Of a stretch of DNA of 64,000 bases, positions 47,819 through 56,591 are shown in pieces. The DNA lies in contig JAXHUH010000352.1 in the NCBI GenBank assembly GCA_034211175.1, positions 62,001 through 126,000 on the forward strand, written 5' to 3'. This DNA comes from JAXHUH01 sp034211175 (GTDB taxonomy: Bacteria > Actinomycetota > Acidimicrobiia > Acidimicrobiales > CAIXPF01). The notes under the pieces are model-generated. The model saw only the letters and a program-made list of their open reading frames with translations. It did not search any database and had not been told where the DNA came from. Every line of letters starts with the position of its first letter. The stretch's first letter is position 1. The position numbers and the translations under genes were made by a program.

Positions 47819-49576
47819 GTGACCCAGACCTACGACCGATGGACCCCGGCGTCGGGCCCGGGGACCGACCCGACGGGCGTCGACGACCCGTACGGGGCGC
47901 CGGACACCTCCGGACTGCGCACGCCGATCGATCGCTACCTCGCGGAGCAGCACGACCTGAGCGCGGTCGAGCGCTTCTCCCGCCACCACGACGGCGCGGG
48001 CCACGATCTCGTCGACGGCGACCCCTCGGCGGAGCTCGACCGGCCGTTCCACGAGGACTGGTACCGGGCGCTGATGCCGGCGTCGCCGCCGGGCCCCGGC
48101 GAGCAGTACCGCTTCGAGGTCGACCTCGCCGCCTGCACCTCGTGCAAGTCGTGCGTCGCCGCCTGCCACTCCCTCAACGGGCTCGACGAGGGCGAGAGCT
48201 GGCGCCGCACGGGGACGCTCGTCGGGGTCGGGCCGGCCGGCCCCACCCAGCAGACCGTGACGACGGCGTGCCACCACTGCGTCGACCCGGCGTGCCTCAA
48301 CGGCTGCCCGGTCGACGCGTACGACAAGGACCCGGTCACCGGGATCGTCCACCACCTCGACGATCAGTGCATCGGCTGCTCGTACTGCACGTTCACGTGC
48401 CCCTACGACGTGCCCCGGTTCAACGAGCGCCTCGGCATCGTCCGCAAGTGCGACATGTGCGCGGGCCGCCTCGCCGAGGGCGAGGCCCCGGCCTGCGTCC
48501 AGGCCTGCCCGACGGGCGCGATCTCGATCGGTGTCGTCGACGTCGACGAGCTCGTCCGCGCGACGGCGGCCGACCAGCGGCTCGTGCCCGGCGCGCCGTC
48601 GTCGTCGGTCACGGTGCCGACGACCCGCTACGTGCAGCCGGCCACGCTCCCCGACGACGCCCTCGCCGGCGACCACTGGTCGGAGGCGCCGGCCCACGCC
48701 CACCGTCCGCTCGTGCTGATGCTGGTGCTCACCCAGCTGTCGGTCGGCGCCTTCGGCGTCCTGACGCTGCTCGACTGGCTCCGGGGCGACGATCTCGCCC
48801 CCTCGGCGGAGCGCTGGACCGCGACCATGGCCCTGGGCCTCGGGCTGCTCGCCCTCGGGGCCAGCATCGGCCACCTCGGGCGCCCGCTGCAGGCATGGCG
48901 GGCGGTGATCGGCGTCGGCCACTCGTGGCTGAGCCGGGAGATCGTCGTGTTCGGCCTGTTCGCCCCGCTCGCCGCCGGCGCGGCGGCGATGCGGTGGTTC
49001 GACGCACCCGACGGCGCCGCGCTCGCGCTGGCCGCGGCGGCGAGCGCGACCGGGCTCGCCGGCGTGGCGTGCTCGGCGCTGATCTACGCGGTGACGAGGC
49101 GCCGCTGGTGGCGCCTCGACCGCACGGCCCGCGGCTTCGCGGGGACGACGGTGACGTGCGGGCTGGCCGTCGTGCTCGCGGCCGTCGTCGCGTCGCCCGA
49201 CGCGTCGTCGGTGTTCGACACGATGGTGCGGCCGCTCGCGCTCACGCTGGCGGCGGCGACGGCGGCGGTGCTGGCCGGCGATGCCGTCGTCCTCCGCCCC
49301 GGCGGGCCGACCGACCCCTACCTCGCCCGGGCCGCCCGCCTCCTGCGGGGACCGCTCGCCGGGGTGACGATGGTGCGGTTCCACGCCGCCCTGGTCGGCG
49401 GCATCGCACTGCCGCTGTTGCTCGTCGCCGTGTCGGCCGACGAGGTCCCGAGCATCGGCGCCGCGCGGGTCGCGGCGACGCTCGCCCTCGTGCTCGTGGT
49501 CGTGGCCGAGCTCGCCGGTCGAGAGCTGTTCTTCCGGGCCCAGACCGCCCCCCGCATGCCGGGGACCCCGCGATGA
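47819..49576 (+). CDS. Ferredoxin-DmsC fusion: four [4Fe-4S] electron subunit joined to a membrane anchor
   Basis: A 585-residue electron-transfer protein for the nitrate reductase that follows. Residues about 100-240 form a DmsB-type ferredoxin with sixteen cysteines in four clusters: CTSCKSCVAAC, CHHCVDPACLNGC, CIGCSYCTFTC and CDMCAGRL...ACVQAC. From about 300 to 585 there are about eight membrane helices of the DmsC (quinol-binding anchor) type. No signal peptide and no Tat motif is visible. GTG 47819 has no strong competing start. In other bacteria the two parts are separate subunits; here they are one chain. It should carry electrons from the quinone pool to the catalytic subunit. Confidence 0.85.
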   Translation: MTQTYDRWTPASGPGTDPTGVDDPYGAPDTSGLRTPIDRYLAEQHDLSAVERFSRHHDGAGHDLVDGDPSAELDRPFHEDWYRALMPASPPGPGEQYRFEVDLAACTSCKSCVAACHSLNGLDEGESWRRTGTLVGVGPAGPTQQTVTTACHHCVDPACLNGCPVDAYDKDPVTGIVHHLDDQCIGCSYCTFTCPYDVPRFNERLGIVRKCDMCAGRLAEGEAPACVQACPTGAISIGVVDVDELVRATAADQRLVPGAPSSSVTVPTTRYVQPATLPDDALAGDHWSEAPAHAHRPLVLMLVLTQLSVGAFGVLTLLDWLRGDDLAPSAERWTATMALGLGLLALGASIGHLGRPLQAWRAVIGVGHSWLSREIVVFGLFAPLAAGAAAMRWFDAPDGAALALAAAASATGLAGVACSALIYAVTRRRWWRLDRTARGFAGTTVTCGLAVVLAAVVASPDASSVFDTMVRPLALTLAAATAAVLAGDAVVLRPGGPTDPYLARAARLLRGPLAGVTMVRFHAALVGGIALPLLLVAVSADEVPSIGAARVAATLALVLVVVAELAGRELFFRAQTAPRMPGTPR

Positions 49577-49652
49577 ACCCGTCCCTCCGCCACGTCGGCG
49601 GCCGACGCCGACGCGACCACCGCCGCTGCGTTCCGACCGGGAGATGCCACCG

Positions 49653-51893
49653 ATGAGCCTTGTCGACAACGTGCGCGACCTGCTGTGGCGCCGACACGGG
49701 CCGAACACGGCCGAGCTCGACCGCCGGCCCGCCGCCGGCGGCCTCGGCCAGGTCCCCGAGCGCCTCGCCCCCGAGACGACGACCTCGATGATCTGCGGCT
49801 ACTGCTCGACCGGCTGCTCGGTCGACGTCCACCTGCGCGACGGGCGGGCGGTCAACCTGACCCCGACGGTGCGCTACCCGGTGAACCTCGGCATGGCGTG
49901 CCCGAAGGGCTGGGAGGCGCTCACGCCGATGGAGGCGCCCGACCGGGCGGACCAACCGATGGTGCGGCGACGCAAGGGTGGCCCGCTCGAGCCCGTCTCG
50001 TGGCAGGAGGCGCTCGCGACGTTCACGAGCCGGTTCAAGGACGTCCAGGCCCGTCACGGCACGGACTCGGTGGCGTTCATCTCGACCGGCCAGATCCCCT
50101 CCGAGGAGATGGCGCTGCTCGGCTCCCTCGCCCGGTTCGGGATGGGCATCCGCCACTGCGACGGCAACACCCGCCAGTGCATGGCCACCGCCGTCGTGGC
50201 GTACAAGCAGGCGTTCGGGTTCGACGCCCCGCCCTACACCTACGCCGACTTCGAGCAGTCCGACGTGATCGTGCTCGTCGGCTCCAACCTCGCGATCGCC
50301 CACCCGATCATGTGGGAGCGCGTCGCCCGCAACCGGAACGACCCGGAGATCGTGGTCATCGACCCCCGCCGCACCGAGACCGCGGTGGCCGCCACCCAGC
50401 ACCTGGCGGTCGCACCGAAGAGCGACCAGACGCTGCTGTACGCCGTGGCCAGGCTCCTCGTCGAGTGGGGTGCGATCGACCACGATTTCATCGCCGCCCA
50501 CACGAGCGGCTTCGACGACTTCGTGCGCTTCGTCGACGGCTTCGACCTCGATCGTGCCGCCACCGAGACCGGCCTGGAGGCGGCGCAGATCGAGCGCCTG
50601 GCGGCCACGATCGCCGCCGGGGAGCGGGTGTCGTTCTGGTGGACGATGGGGGTCAACCAGTCGCACCAGGGTGTCCGAACCGCGCAGGCGATCATCGATC
50701 TCGCCCTCATGACCGGCAACATCGGTCGACCGGGCACCGGCGCGAACTCGATCACCGGCCAGTGCAACGCCATGGGCAGCCGGCTGTTCTCCAACACCAC
50801 CGGCCTGCTCGGCGGCCACGACTTCGCCGACCCCGAGCACCGGGCCAAGGTCGCCGGCGTGCTCGGGATCGACGAGGCGCACATCCCGTCCGAGGGCGGT
50901 TGGGCCTACGACCAGATCATGGAGGGCATCGCCTCGGGCGCCATCCGGGGCCTGTGGGTCATCGCCACCAACACCGCCCACAGCTGGATCAACCAGTCCG
51001 ACGCCCACGACCTGCTGGATCGGCTCGACTTCCTCGTCGTCCAGGACCTCTACGCGGACACCGAGACCGCGGCCCACGCAGATCTCGTGCTCCCCGCGGC
51101 CGGCTGGGGCGAGAAGGAGGGCACGTTCATCAACTCGGAACGGCGGATCGGGCTGATCAAGCGGGTGAAGAAGGCACCGGGCGCGGCGCTGGCCGACTTC
51201 TCGATCTTCAAGCTGATCGCCGAGGCCTGGGGCTGCGGCGACCTGTTCCGCCGATGGGAGTCGCCGGAGGCCGCGTTCTCGCTGCTCCAGGAGATCACGG
51301 CCGACCAACCGTGCGACATCCGAGGGATCGACGGCTACGACCACATCGACCGGGCCGCCGGAATCCAGTGGCCCTACCCACCCGGTGGCCCCGGCGACGC
51401 CGACGCCGATGCCGATGACGCCGTCGGTGCGGAGCGGAGGTTGTTCGCCGACGGTCGGTTCCACACCACCGACGGCCGGGCTCGTTTCGTCTTCGACGAG
51501 CCGGAGCCGGTGCCCGAGCCGGTCGACGACCGCTACCCACTGGCGCTGCTGACCGGCAGGGGATCGTCGAGCCAGTGGCACACCCAGACCCGCACGAGCC
51601 GCTCCGACGTGCTGCGCGACCTCGCACCGCAGCGGCTGCTCGTCGAGATCTCACCCACCGACGCCGGGGCGTGCGGCGTCGGACCGGGCGACGAGGTCGT
51701 CGTCGAGTCCCGCCGGGGTGCCGTGCGCGCCCTCGCCCAGGTGACCCCGACGGTGCGCGTGGGCCACGTGTTCCTCCCGATGCACGACCCGGCCACGAAC
51801 CTGCTCACCCATCCGAGGTTCGATCCGCACTCGCGACAGCCGGCCTACAAGCACGCCGCCGTCCGGGTGCGCCCGGCCCGGCGGGGCCCGTGA
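49653..51893 (+). CDS. Molybdopterin nitrate reductase catalytic subunit (assimilatory/NasA-NarB-like)
   Basis: A 746-residue Mo-bis-MGD oxidoreductase. N-terminal [4Fe-4S] ligands Cys48, Cys51, Cys55 and Cys83 (CGYCSTGC; MACPKGW); the candidate Mo ligand is Cys176 in GNTRQCMATAV. MGD-binding segments follow (VGSNLAIAHP; VIDPRRTETAVAATQHLAV; LPAAGWGEKEGTFINSERR), then the MoCo-binding C-terminal domain with TGRGSSSQWHT. No Tat leader, so it works in the cytoplasm. This is the Nas/Nap branch, and with nirBD nearby it should reduce nitrate to nitrite for assimilation. ATG 49653 was preferred over 49644 because GGGAG lies nine bases upstream. The C-terminus is truncated relative to long NasC forms. 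Confidence 0.9.
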   Translation: MSLVDNVRDLLWRRHGPNTAELDRRPAAGGLGQVPERLAPETTTSMICGYCSTGCSVDVHLRDGRAVNLTPTVRYPVNLGMACPKGWEALTPMEAPDRADQPMVRRRKGGPLEPVSWQEALATFTSRFKDVQARHGTDSVAFISTGQIPSEEMALLGSLARFGMGIRHCDGNTRQCMATAVVAYKQAFGFDAPPYTYADFEQSDVIVLVGSNLAIAHPIMWERVARNRNDPEIVVIDPRRTETAVAATQHLAVAPKSDQTLLYAVARLLVEWGAIDHDFIAAHTSGFDDFVRFVDGFDLDRAATETGLEAAQIERLAATIAAGERVSFWWTMGVNQSHQGVRTAQAIIDLALMTGNIGRPGTGANSITGQCNAMGSRLFSNTTGLLGGHDFADPEHRAKVAGVLGIDEAHIPSEGGWAYDQIMEGIASGAIRGLWVIATNTAHSWINQSDAHDLLDRLDFLVVQDLYADTETAAHADLVLPAAGWGEKEGTFINSERRIGLIKRVKKAPGAALADFSIFKLIAEAWGCGDLFRRWESPEAAFSLLQEITADQPCDIRGIDGYDHIDRAAGIQWPYPPGGPGDADADADDAVGAERRLFADGRFHTTDGRARFVFDEPEPVPEPVDDRYPLALLTGRGSSSQWHTQTRTSRSDVLRDLAPQRLLVEISPTDAGACGVGPGDEVVVESRRGAVRALAQVTPTVRVGHVFLPMHDPATNLLTHPRFDPHSRQPAYKHAAVRVRPARRGP

Positions 51894-51936
51894 GCGCCAG
51901 CACGTGAGGGCGCCCTGCCCCACTACCAACGAAGTG

Positions 51937-52533
51937 TCAAGAAGCGAAGCAGAGGCGAACGACGCGAGCGAACGTGCGCTTCACTGAATCGGCATTCGAG
52001 TTCTGAAAGCCGAGCTCGATCAGCGCGCGCAGCCACACCCCTTCGATGATCACACCGATGACGGCCGGGTCCGGCTGTGAGACACCTTCGAGCGCGCGGC
52101 GGATGAACGCGCTGAGCAACTCGCGGAACGCGAGGAACGCCTCGAGCACGAGCGGGTCGGGCGAGGAGGCCGCGACCGCGAGCGCGGCTGCATAGGCCCG
52201 GTGGGCGTCGATGGAATCGACGGCGCCGTCGAGCATGGCGATCAGGCGCTCGGCCGGGTCGTCGAGCTCGGCGGCCAGCTTCCACAGCGGCTCGACGAAC
52301 CCCTCCGACCAGGAGAGCAACGCCATGACGACCAGGTAGTCCTTGCTCGGGAAGTACCGGTAGACCGTGGCGAGGGCGACCCCGGATCGGGCCGTCACCT
52401 CTCGCATCTGCAGCGCCTGCGCGCCGGACTCGTCGAGCAGATCGAGGGTGGCGGTGAGGATGCGGGCGCGGCGTTCCTTCTGCGAGGGAGTCCTCGCCAG
52501 GCCCGGCCTCTGATCGGGGATGTCGGCCGTCAT
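51937..52533 (-). CDS. TetR-family transcriptional regulator (KstR-like length)
   Basis: A 198-residue TetR protein: HTH at about 22-68 (RILTATLDLLDESGAQALQMREVTARSGVALATVYRYFPSKDYL, the standard TetR segment) followed by a helical ligand domain with the ending SNADSVKRTFARVVRLC. It is convergent with the nitrate reductase gene and its own upstream region has the palindrome GATGGCCATC. Target genes are not indicated by the neighbours; the P450 pair further on is one possibility but only a guess. Confidence 0.88.
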   Translation of the reverse strand: MTADIPDQRPGLARTPSQKERRARILTATLDLLDESGAQALQMREVTARSGVALATVYRYFPSKDYLVVMALLSWSEGFVEPLWKLAAELDDPAERLIAMLDGAVDSIDAHRAYAAALAVAASSPDPLVLEAFLAFRELLSAFIRRALEGVSQPDPAVIGVIIEGVWLRALIELGFQNSNADSVKRTFARVVRLCFAS

Positions 52534-52535
52534 GA

Positions 52536-52545
52536 GATGGCCATC
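52536..52545. promoter_or_regulatory. Palindrome at the TetR start
   Basis: GATGGCCATC is a perfect 10-bp palindrome three bases upstream of ATG 52533, inside CATGAGATGGCCATCATG. The position suits autoregulation by the TetR protein. Confidence 0.4.
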
Positions 52546-52889
52546 ATGACAAATAGTGCGGCCAACTGACGAACACCACTCTCCGATCGGTGCCCCGCGC
52601 GTCGGGTGGAGATTTGTAAGAACTGGATTTCAGGAACAGGCGGGGTCGATATTGGCGCGTTGCCAAATAAACGAATCCTTCTTCCCCGCCGCATCCGTTC
52701 CGAAACCGGGTGATGCGTCTCACCCACACCGTCGCCGTGCCGCTCGCGCTCCGTCGGCGCAGCACTGCGTTCCATGCCTTCGTCGAACGCATATAGCGCC
52801 GAATTGGTGACTGTCGGCGCGAGGCATCAACCGGGGTGACGGATACCCTTCGAGGCCCTGGATCCGGCTCGGCGAATCGGGTGGAGTGC
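52546..52889. other. Long upstream region with little coding signal
   Basis: About 340 bases between the TetR gene and the lipoprotein gene are AT-richer than the rest of the window and hold no supported gene. One inverted repeat is visible, TTGGC (52652-52656) and GCCAA (52662-52666). The stretch probably contains the promoters of both flanking genes. Confidence 0.5.
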
Positions 52890-53480
52890 ATGGTGTTGCG
52901 GACCAGCGGCCCCCGGGCCTGGGTGATGGGGATGGCGGGGGTGCTGCTGATCATCGCCTCCGGCTGCTCCGCCGACGGCGCCGCCGTCGACGTCGAGATG
53001 CGCTCCGCCGGAGGGGCATCGCCCACACCGACCGTCGAGCGCGGGCCCGTCCGGGACGACCGCTACCCCGACGAGGCGGCCCGCAGCGACGACACCGGGC
53101 CCGCGGACCCGGGTGGGGTCGCTGTCGCCGCGGAGACGGTGGTGCGCGACGGCAACACCTACGTCGAGATCACGATCGAGAGCGACGCGCCCGACGACCT
53201 CGACCTGTGGGCGATCGAGCTCGACGGCGCGATCACCACCCGCACGAGCGACAACCCCGGGTCGACCCTCGGCGTGGCGCTCGCCCCGTTCGGCCTCGAC
53301 GACGGCGAGCCCTTCGAGGTCGTGGTGATCGCGGAGGACGAGCAGGGCGCGGCGATCGCGAACAGCGAGGCACTGGTGCTCTCGGCACCGGTTGGGCCCC
53401 TGATGGGGGCGGACTGGGTCCCCGACCCGGTTGCTCCCGACGGGCACGACGACGAGCAGGACAGCGGAGCGAGAAGGTGA
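52890..53480 (+). CDS. Exported lipoprotein of unknown function
   Basis: A 196-residue protein with a signal peptide and lipobox (VLLIIASGC, Cys near residue 26), a low-complexity linker and a small beta-rich domain (TVVRDGNTYVEITIESDAPDDLDLWAIELDGA; PFEVVVIAEDEQGAAIA), ending in a polar tail. ATG 52890 is preceded by GGTGGAG; an in-frame GTG at 52836 would add a non-conserved tail. No domain recognised. It is followed two bases later by the next secreted-protein gene, suggesting co-expression. Confidence 0.72.
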   Translation: MVLRTSGPRAWVMGMAGVLLIIASGCSADGAAVDVEMRSAGGASPTPTVERGPVRDDRYPDEAARSDDTGPADPGGVAVAAETVVRDGNTYVEITIESDAPDDLDLWAIELDGAITTRTSDNPGSTLGVALAPFGLDDGEPFEVVVIAEDEQGAAIANSEALVLSAPVGPLMGADWVPDPVAPDGHDDEQDSGARR

Positions 53481-53482
53481 CG

Positions 53483-53803
53483 ATGAAGTTCCTCGTGGGC
53501 GGCCTCTGCGCCGTGGCATCCCTGGTGGCCATCCTCGCCAACGGCCCGGCCGGGGCGTACGAGTACAAGGTCGGCCCCGGCGCGAAGTGCAGCGGCCACC
53601 GCATGCAGGCGGTCGTGCAGTCGTACACGTTCGGCGACAGCAGCCTGTACTCGTCGTGGGGGCGGGTGGACTACAAGTACAACGTGCCCTACGACCAGCT
53701 CGTGTACCTGTGGAACTTCACGGGCCAGACCTCGACCAAGGTCTCGGGCGCCGACGCCGAGAACGCGGTCGACAGCACCAACGCCGGCTGCGAGCGCTAC
53801 TGA
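53483..53803 (+). CDS. Small secreted protein with one disulfide
   Basis: A 106-residue exported protein: signal peptide about 1-25 (FLVGGLCAVASLVAILANGPAGA), then a mature part of about 80 residues with two cysteines (AKCSGHR and NAGCERY) likely forming a disulfide, and several aromatic residues (SYTFGDSSLYSSWGRVDYKYNV). GAGAAGG lies ahead of ATG 53483. Two bases after the lipoprotein gene. Function unknown; the compact form suits a secreted adhesion or binding protein. Confidence 0.7.
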   Translation: MKFLVGGLCAVASLVAILANGPAGAYEYKVGPGAKCSGHRMQAVVQSYTFGDSSLYSSWGRVDYKYNVPYDQLVYLWNFTGQTSTKVSGADAENAVDSTNAGCERY

Positions 53804-53940
53804 CACCAGGCAGGCTCCGGGCGCCGGGCCGCGGCGTCGACCGGCGCGACCACCCGGGCGACACGGCCGCACCACCCCACCCTCGTGGCGGCCCCGGGGG
53901 GTGTTCGGTGGGCGTACCTTCGTGAACGCGTGGTGAACGG

Positions 53941-53958
53941 ACGTGGCAAAGGCCACGT
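53941..53958. promoter_or_regulatory. Stem-loop upstream of the small gene at 54012
   Basis: ACGTGGC (53941-53947) and GCCACGT (53952-53958) are perfect 7-bp arms with a four-base AAAG loop, 54 bases before the ribosome site of the 49-residue gene. A direct repeat TTGACCG (53983 and 53990) follows and could hold a -35 element. Confidence 0.45.
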
Positions 53959-54011
53959 ATCTCCTCAGGTTCGGGCAACTCTTGACCGTTGACCGTTGCA
54001 GGAGGCCCACC

Positions 54012-54161
54012 ATGCGCCAGTCACGAATCGACGCCATCCTCTCGCTGATCGACGAGACGCTCGCCGAGATGCCCGAGCCCGGCGCCGCCGCAACCCCCGC
54101 GAACCTCGAGCGGGAGCGCTCGGCACCCGAGCGCCCCGCGCAGTCCCGCCCGGCCGCGTAG
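54012..54161 (+). CDS. Small protein with a strong ribosome site
   Basis: A 49-residue protein with a helical N-terminus (RIDAILSLIDETLAEMPEP) and a polar, proline- and alanine-rich tail. No membrane helix or signal. AGGAGG sits six bases before ATG 54012, one of the best ribosome sites in the window, which supports real expression. It could be a small regulator of the next gene or a leader peptide; no family recognised. Confidence 0.5.
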   Translation: MRQSRIDAILSLIDETLAEMPEPGAAATPANLERERSAPERPAQSRPAA

Positions 54162-54301
54162 CCGGCGACCGGGACCCGCAGCCGCCCTCGCCGCCGGCCC
54201 ACGGTGGACGAGGCGGCTCGACCCACGGGACGCGCTCGATCGGATTGGACTCCACGGCACCGGGTAGGCGTGAGCAGCCGCCGGACCTGTGGAGGGCCGT
54301 C

Positions 54302-55225
54302 ATGGACATCGCCGATCACGAGCGCGAACGGCCCACGTCACGCCGGGAGGTGCTCCTCGCCCGACTCGAGGCGAGTGAGCTCTTCGACCGCGCCGACGCC
54401 GCGGTTCCCCGCCTGCAACGGCTCATCGGCTCGGGACGGATGGCCGACCTGCTCACCGGCCGCCCGCTCGGCCACCCCACACATCCGGTGGCGATCCTCG
54501 CGCCGATGTCCTGCTTCGTCGGGGCATCGGTCGTCGACGTGGTCGGCGGACGTGCGGGCCGAACGGTCGCCCGGCGTCTCACAGGCCTCGGCCTGGTGAC
54601 CTCGTTGCCGGCGTTGGCCTCGGGCGCCGCGGACTGGACGACGACCGACGGCGCGGAACGCCGGGTCGGCACCGCACATGCTGCGCTGAACGCCACCGCG
54701 CTCTGGCTGTTCGCCCGCTCCTCGGCCCGCCGCGGCCGCGGCGCCGGGCTGCGGGGAGCCCTCCTCGGCCTGGCCGGCAACACCGTGCTCGGCGCAGCCG
54801 GGTACCTCGGCGGCCACCTGGCCTATCGGCGCGGCGTCGGCGTCGACACGACGGCGTTCCTCGCCGGGCCCACCGCGTGGGAGCCGCTCGCACCGGTCGC
54901 GGACCTCGCGATCGACCAGCCGGTGCGGGTCGAGCACGACGGCGTGCCGTTCGTGGCCGTGCGCCGCCCCGGCGGTGCGATCGCCGTGCTCGAGGACCGC
55001 TGCACCCACCGCGGTGGGCCGCTCCACGACGGCGAGCTCGTCGACGACTGCATCCGCTGCCCCTGGCACGGCGCAACGTTCGACCTCACCACCGGCGCGG
55101 TCGTCGCCGGTCCGGCGACCGCGCCGGCGCCGAGCTACGAGGTGCGGGTCGAGCAGTCGATGGTGGAGATCCGGCGGAACGAACCGTCGACGCTGCGCGT
55201 CAACCCGGCGCGCGCCGCCTCCTGA
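54302..55225 (+). CDS. DUF2231 membrane domain fused to a Rieske [2Fe-2S] domain
   Basis: A 307-residue protein. The first 200 residues contain membrane helices of the DUF2231 type (HPTHPVAILAPMSCFVGASVVDVVGG; LPALASGAADW); the C-terminal 110 residues form a Rieske domain with cluster ligands CTHRGGPL near residue 238 and CPWHGATF near 259. GGAGG precedes ATG 54302. The fusion puts a soluble [2Fe-2S] electron carrier next to the membrane, possibly serving an oxygenase or an electron chain. The two P450 genes nearby are convergent to it, and a role as their redox partner is possible but untested. Confidence 0.85.
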   Translation: MDIADHERERPTSRREVLLARLEASELFDRADAAVPRLQRLIGSGRMADLLTGRPLGHPTHPVAILAPMSCFVGASVVDVVGGRAGRTVARRLTGLGLVTSLPALASGAADWTTTDGAERRVGTAHAALNATALWLFARSSARRGRGAGLRGALLGLAGNTVLGAAGYLGGHLAYRRGVGVDTTAFLAGPTAWEPLAPVADLAIDQPVRVEHDGVPFVAVRRPGGAIAVLEDRCTHRGGPLHDGELVDDCIRCPWHGATFDLTTGAVVAGPATAPAPSYEVRVEQSMVEIRRNEPSTLRVNPARAAS

Positions 55226-55270
55226 CGGCCGCACGCCCCGGCGGCGCGCCGCGGGCCGGTCGCCGCCTGG

Positions 55271-56539
55271 TCAGCGAGCGGGTACGGGCACCGGGGCGAA
55301 CGCGGCCGGCAGGTGCTTGACGCCGTGGATGAACGACGACTGCAGCTGGGCCGGCTCGCCGGTGGCCTCGATGTCGGGCAAGCGCTGGAACAGCTCGCGG
55401 AACATGACCGTGATCTCCCGACGCGCCAGGTGGGCGCCCAGGCAGAAGTGCGGGCCGGGGCCACCGAAGCCGACGTGATGGTTCGGTGATCGGCGCACGT
55501 CGAAGCGGTACGGGTCGACGAACACGTCCTCGTCCCGGTTGGCCGCCAGGTAGAACATGCACAGCTTGTCGCCGGCCTTGATGTCCTGGCCGCCCACGAC
55601 GGTGTCCTCCAACGCCGTGCGGCGCATGTAGGTCACCGGCGAGGCCATCCGGACGATCTCCTCGACCGCGGTCGGCGCCACGCCGTCGAAGTCCTCCTGC
55701 CAGATCCTGCGCTGGTCGGGGTTGTCGGTGAGGAACTTCAGGCCCCAGCTGATGGCGTTGCGGGTCGTCTCGTTGCCCGCCACCACCAACAGGATGAAGA
55801 AGCTGGCCAGGTCCGCCGGCTCCAGGCGGTCACCCTCGAGCTCGGTGTTGAGGAGCTGGGTGGTGAGGTCGTCACCGTCGCCGCCCTCCTTGGCCCGGCC
55901 GACCTCCTTCATCAGCTCGGCGAGCTGACCGCCGGCGGTGAGCATCGCGAGGAGCACGTCGCCCCCCTCGGGTACGTACTCGGGGTCGGTGGAGCCGAGG
56001 ATCACGTTCGACTGCTCGAAGACGAAGTCGTAGTGCTCCTCGCCGATCCCCATCAGGTCGCACACGATCTTGAGCGGCAGCGCCGCCGCGACGTCGGTGA
56101 CGAAGTCGACCTCACCGCGCTCGGACACGCGGTCGACGATGTCGGTCGCCACCTGTTGGACCGAGCCCTCCAGCTTCTTGAGCATCCTCGGGGTGAACCC
56201 GGCGGACACGAGCCGCCGCAGCCGGGCGTGGCGCGGGTCGTCCATGGCGATCATCGACGAGAAGAACTCGTTGAACTCGGGGGGCGCGTCGAGGACGGTG
56301 ATCCCGTTCGCCGAGCTGAAGAGCTTCGGGTTCTTCGAGACGTGGAGGATGTCGGCGATGCGGGTCAGCACCCAGGTGCCGGGGCCCTGGGGCAGCGGCA
56401 CCTCCACCGGGACCTCGGGCTCGGGGTGGAACGAGACCGGCGCGTCGCGGCGCAGCAGGGCCAGGTCCTCCTCGATCTGGGGCTGCGGGCGCACCCAGAA
56501 CTCCGGGAGGATCGGGTTCGGCAGTGTGATGGTCGTCAC
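55271..56539 (-). CDS. Cytochrome P450, second of a tandem pair
   Basis: A 422-residue P450. I-helix AGNETTRN near residue 253, K-helix ExxR (EEIVRM) near 296, heme-binding FGGPGPHFCLGAH with Cys366. The I-helix motif resembles CYP125/124/142 enzymes, which hydroxylate sterol side chains and long hydrocarbon chains; the substrate here is not known. GTG 56539 begins the conserved N-terminus TTITLPNPI, 53 bases from the stop of the upstream copy. The two copies are almost identical from the I-helix region to the end but clearly different before. Confidence 0.93.
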   Translation of the reverse strand: MTTITLPNPILPEFWVRPQPQIEEDLALLRRDAPVSFHPEPEVPVEVPLPQGPGTWVLTRIADILHVSKNPKLFSSANGITVLDAPPEFNEFFSSMIAMDDPRHARLRRLVSAGFTPRMLKKLEGSVQQVATDIVDRVSERGEVDFVTDVAAALPLKIVCDLMGIGEEHYDFVFEQSNVILGSTDPEYVPEGGDVLLAMLTAGGQLAELMKEVGRAKEGGDGDDLTTQLLNTELEGDRLEPADLASFFILLVVAGNETTRNAISWGLKFLTDNPDQRRIWQEDFDGVAPTAVEEIVRMASPVTYMRRTALEDTVVGGQDIKAGDKLCMFYLAANRDEDVFVDPYRFDVRRSPNHHVGFGGPGPHFCLGAHLARREITVMFRELFQRLPDIEATGEPAQLQSSFIHGVKHLPAAFAPVPVPAR

Positions 56540-56591
56540 ACCACCGACGCTACCGGTCACGGCCGCGCTCTGCCGCCCGTTCGAACCGGCG

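Noticed and set aside
53483..53803. Small secreted protein as a bacteriocin
   Set aside because: No leader processing motif, immunity or export genes nearby.
55226..55270. GC palindrome GCGGCGCGCCGC between convergent genes as terminator
   Set aside because: Too short and without loop or T-run; such strings are common at this GC content.
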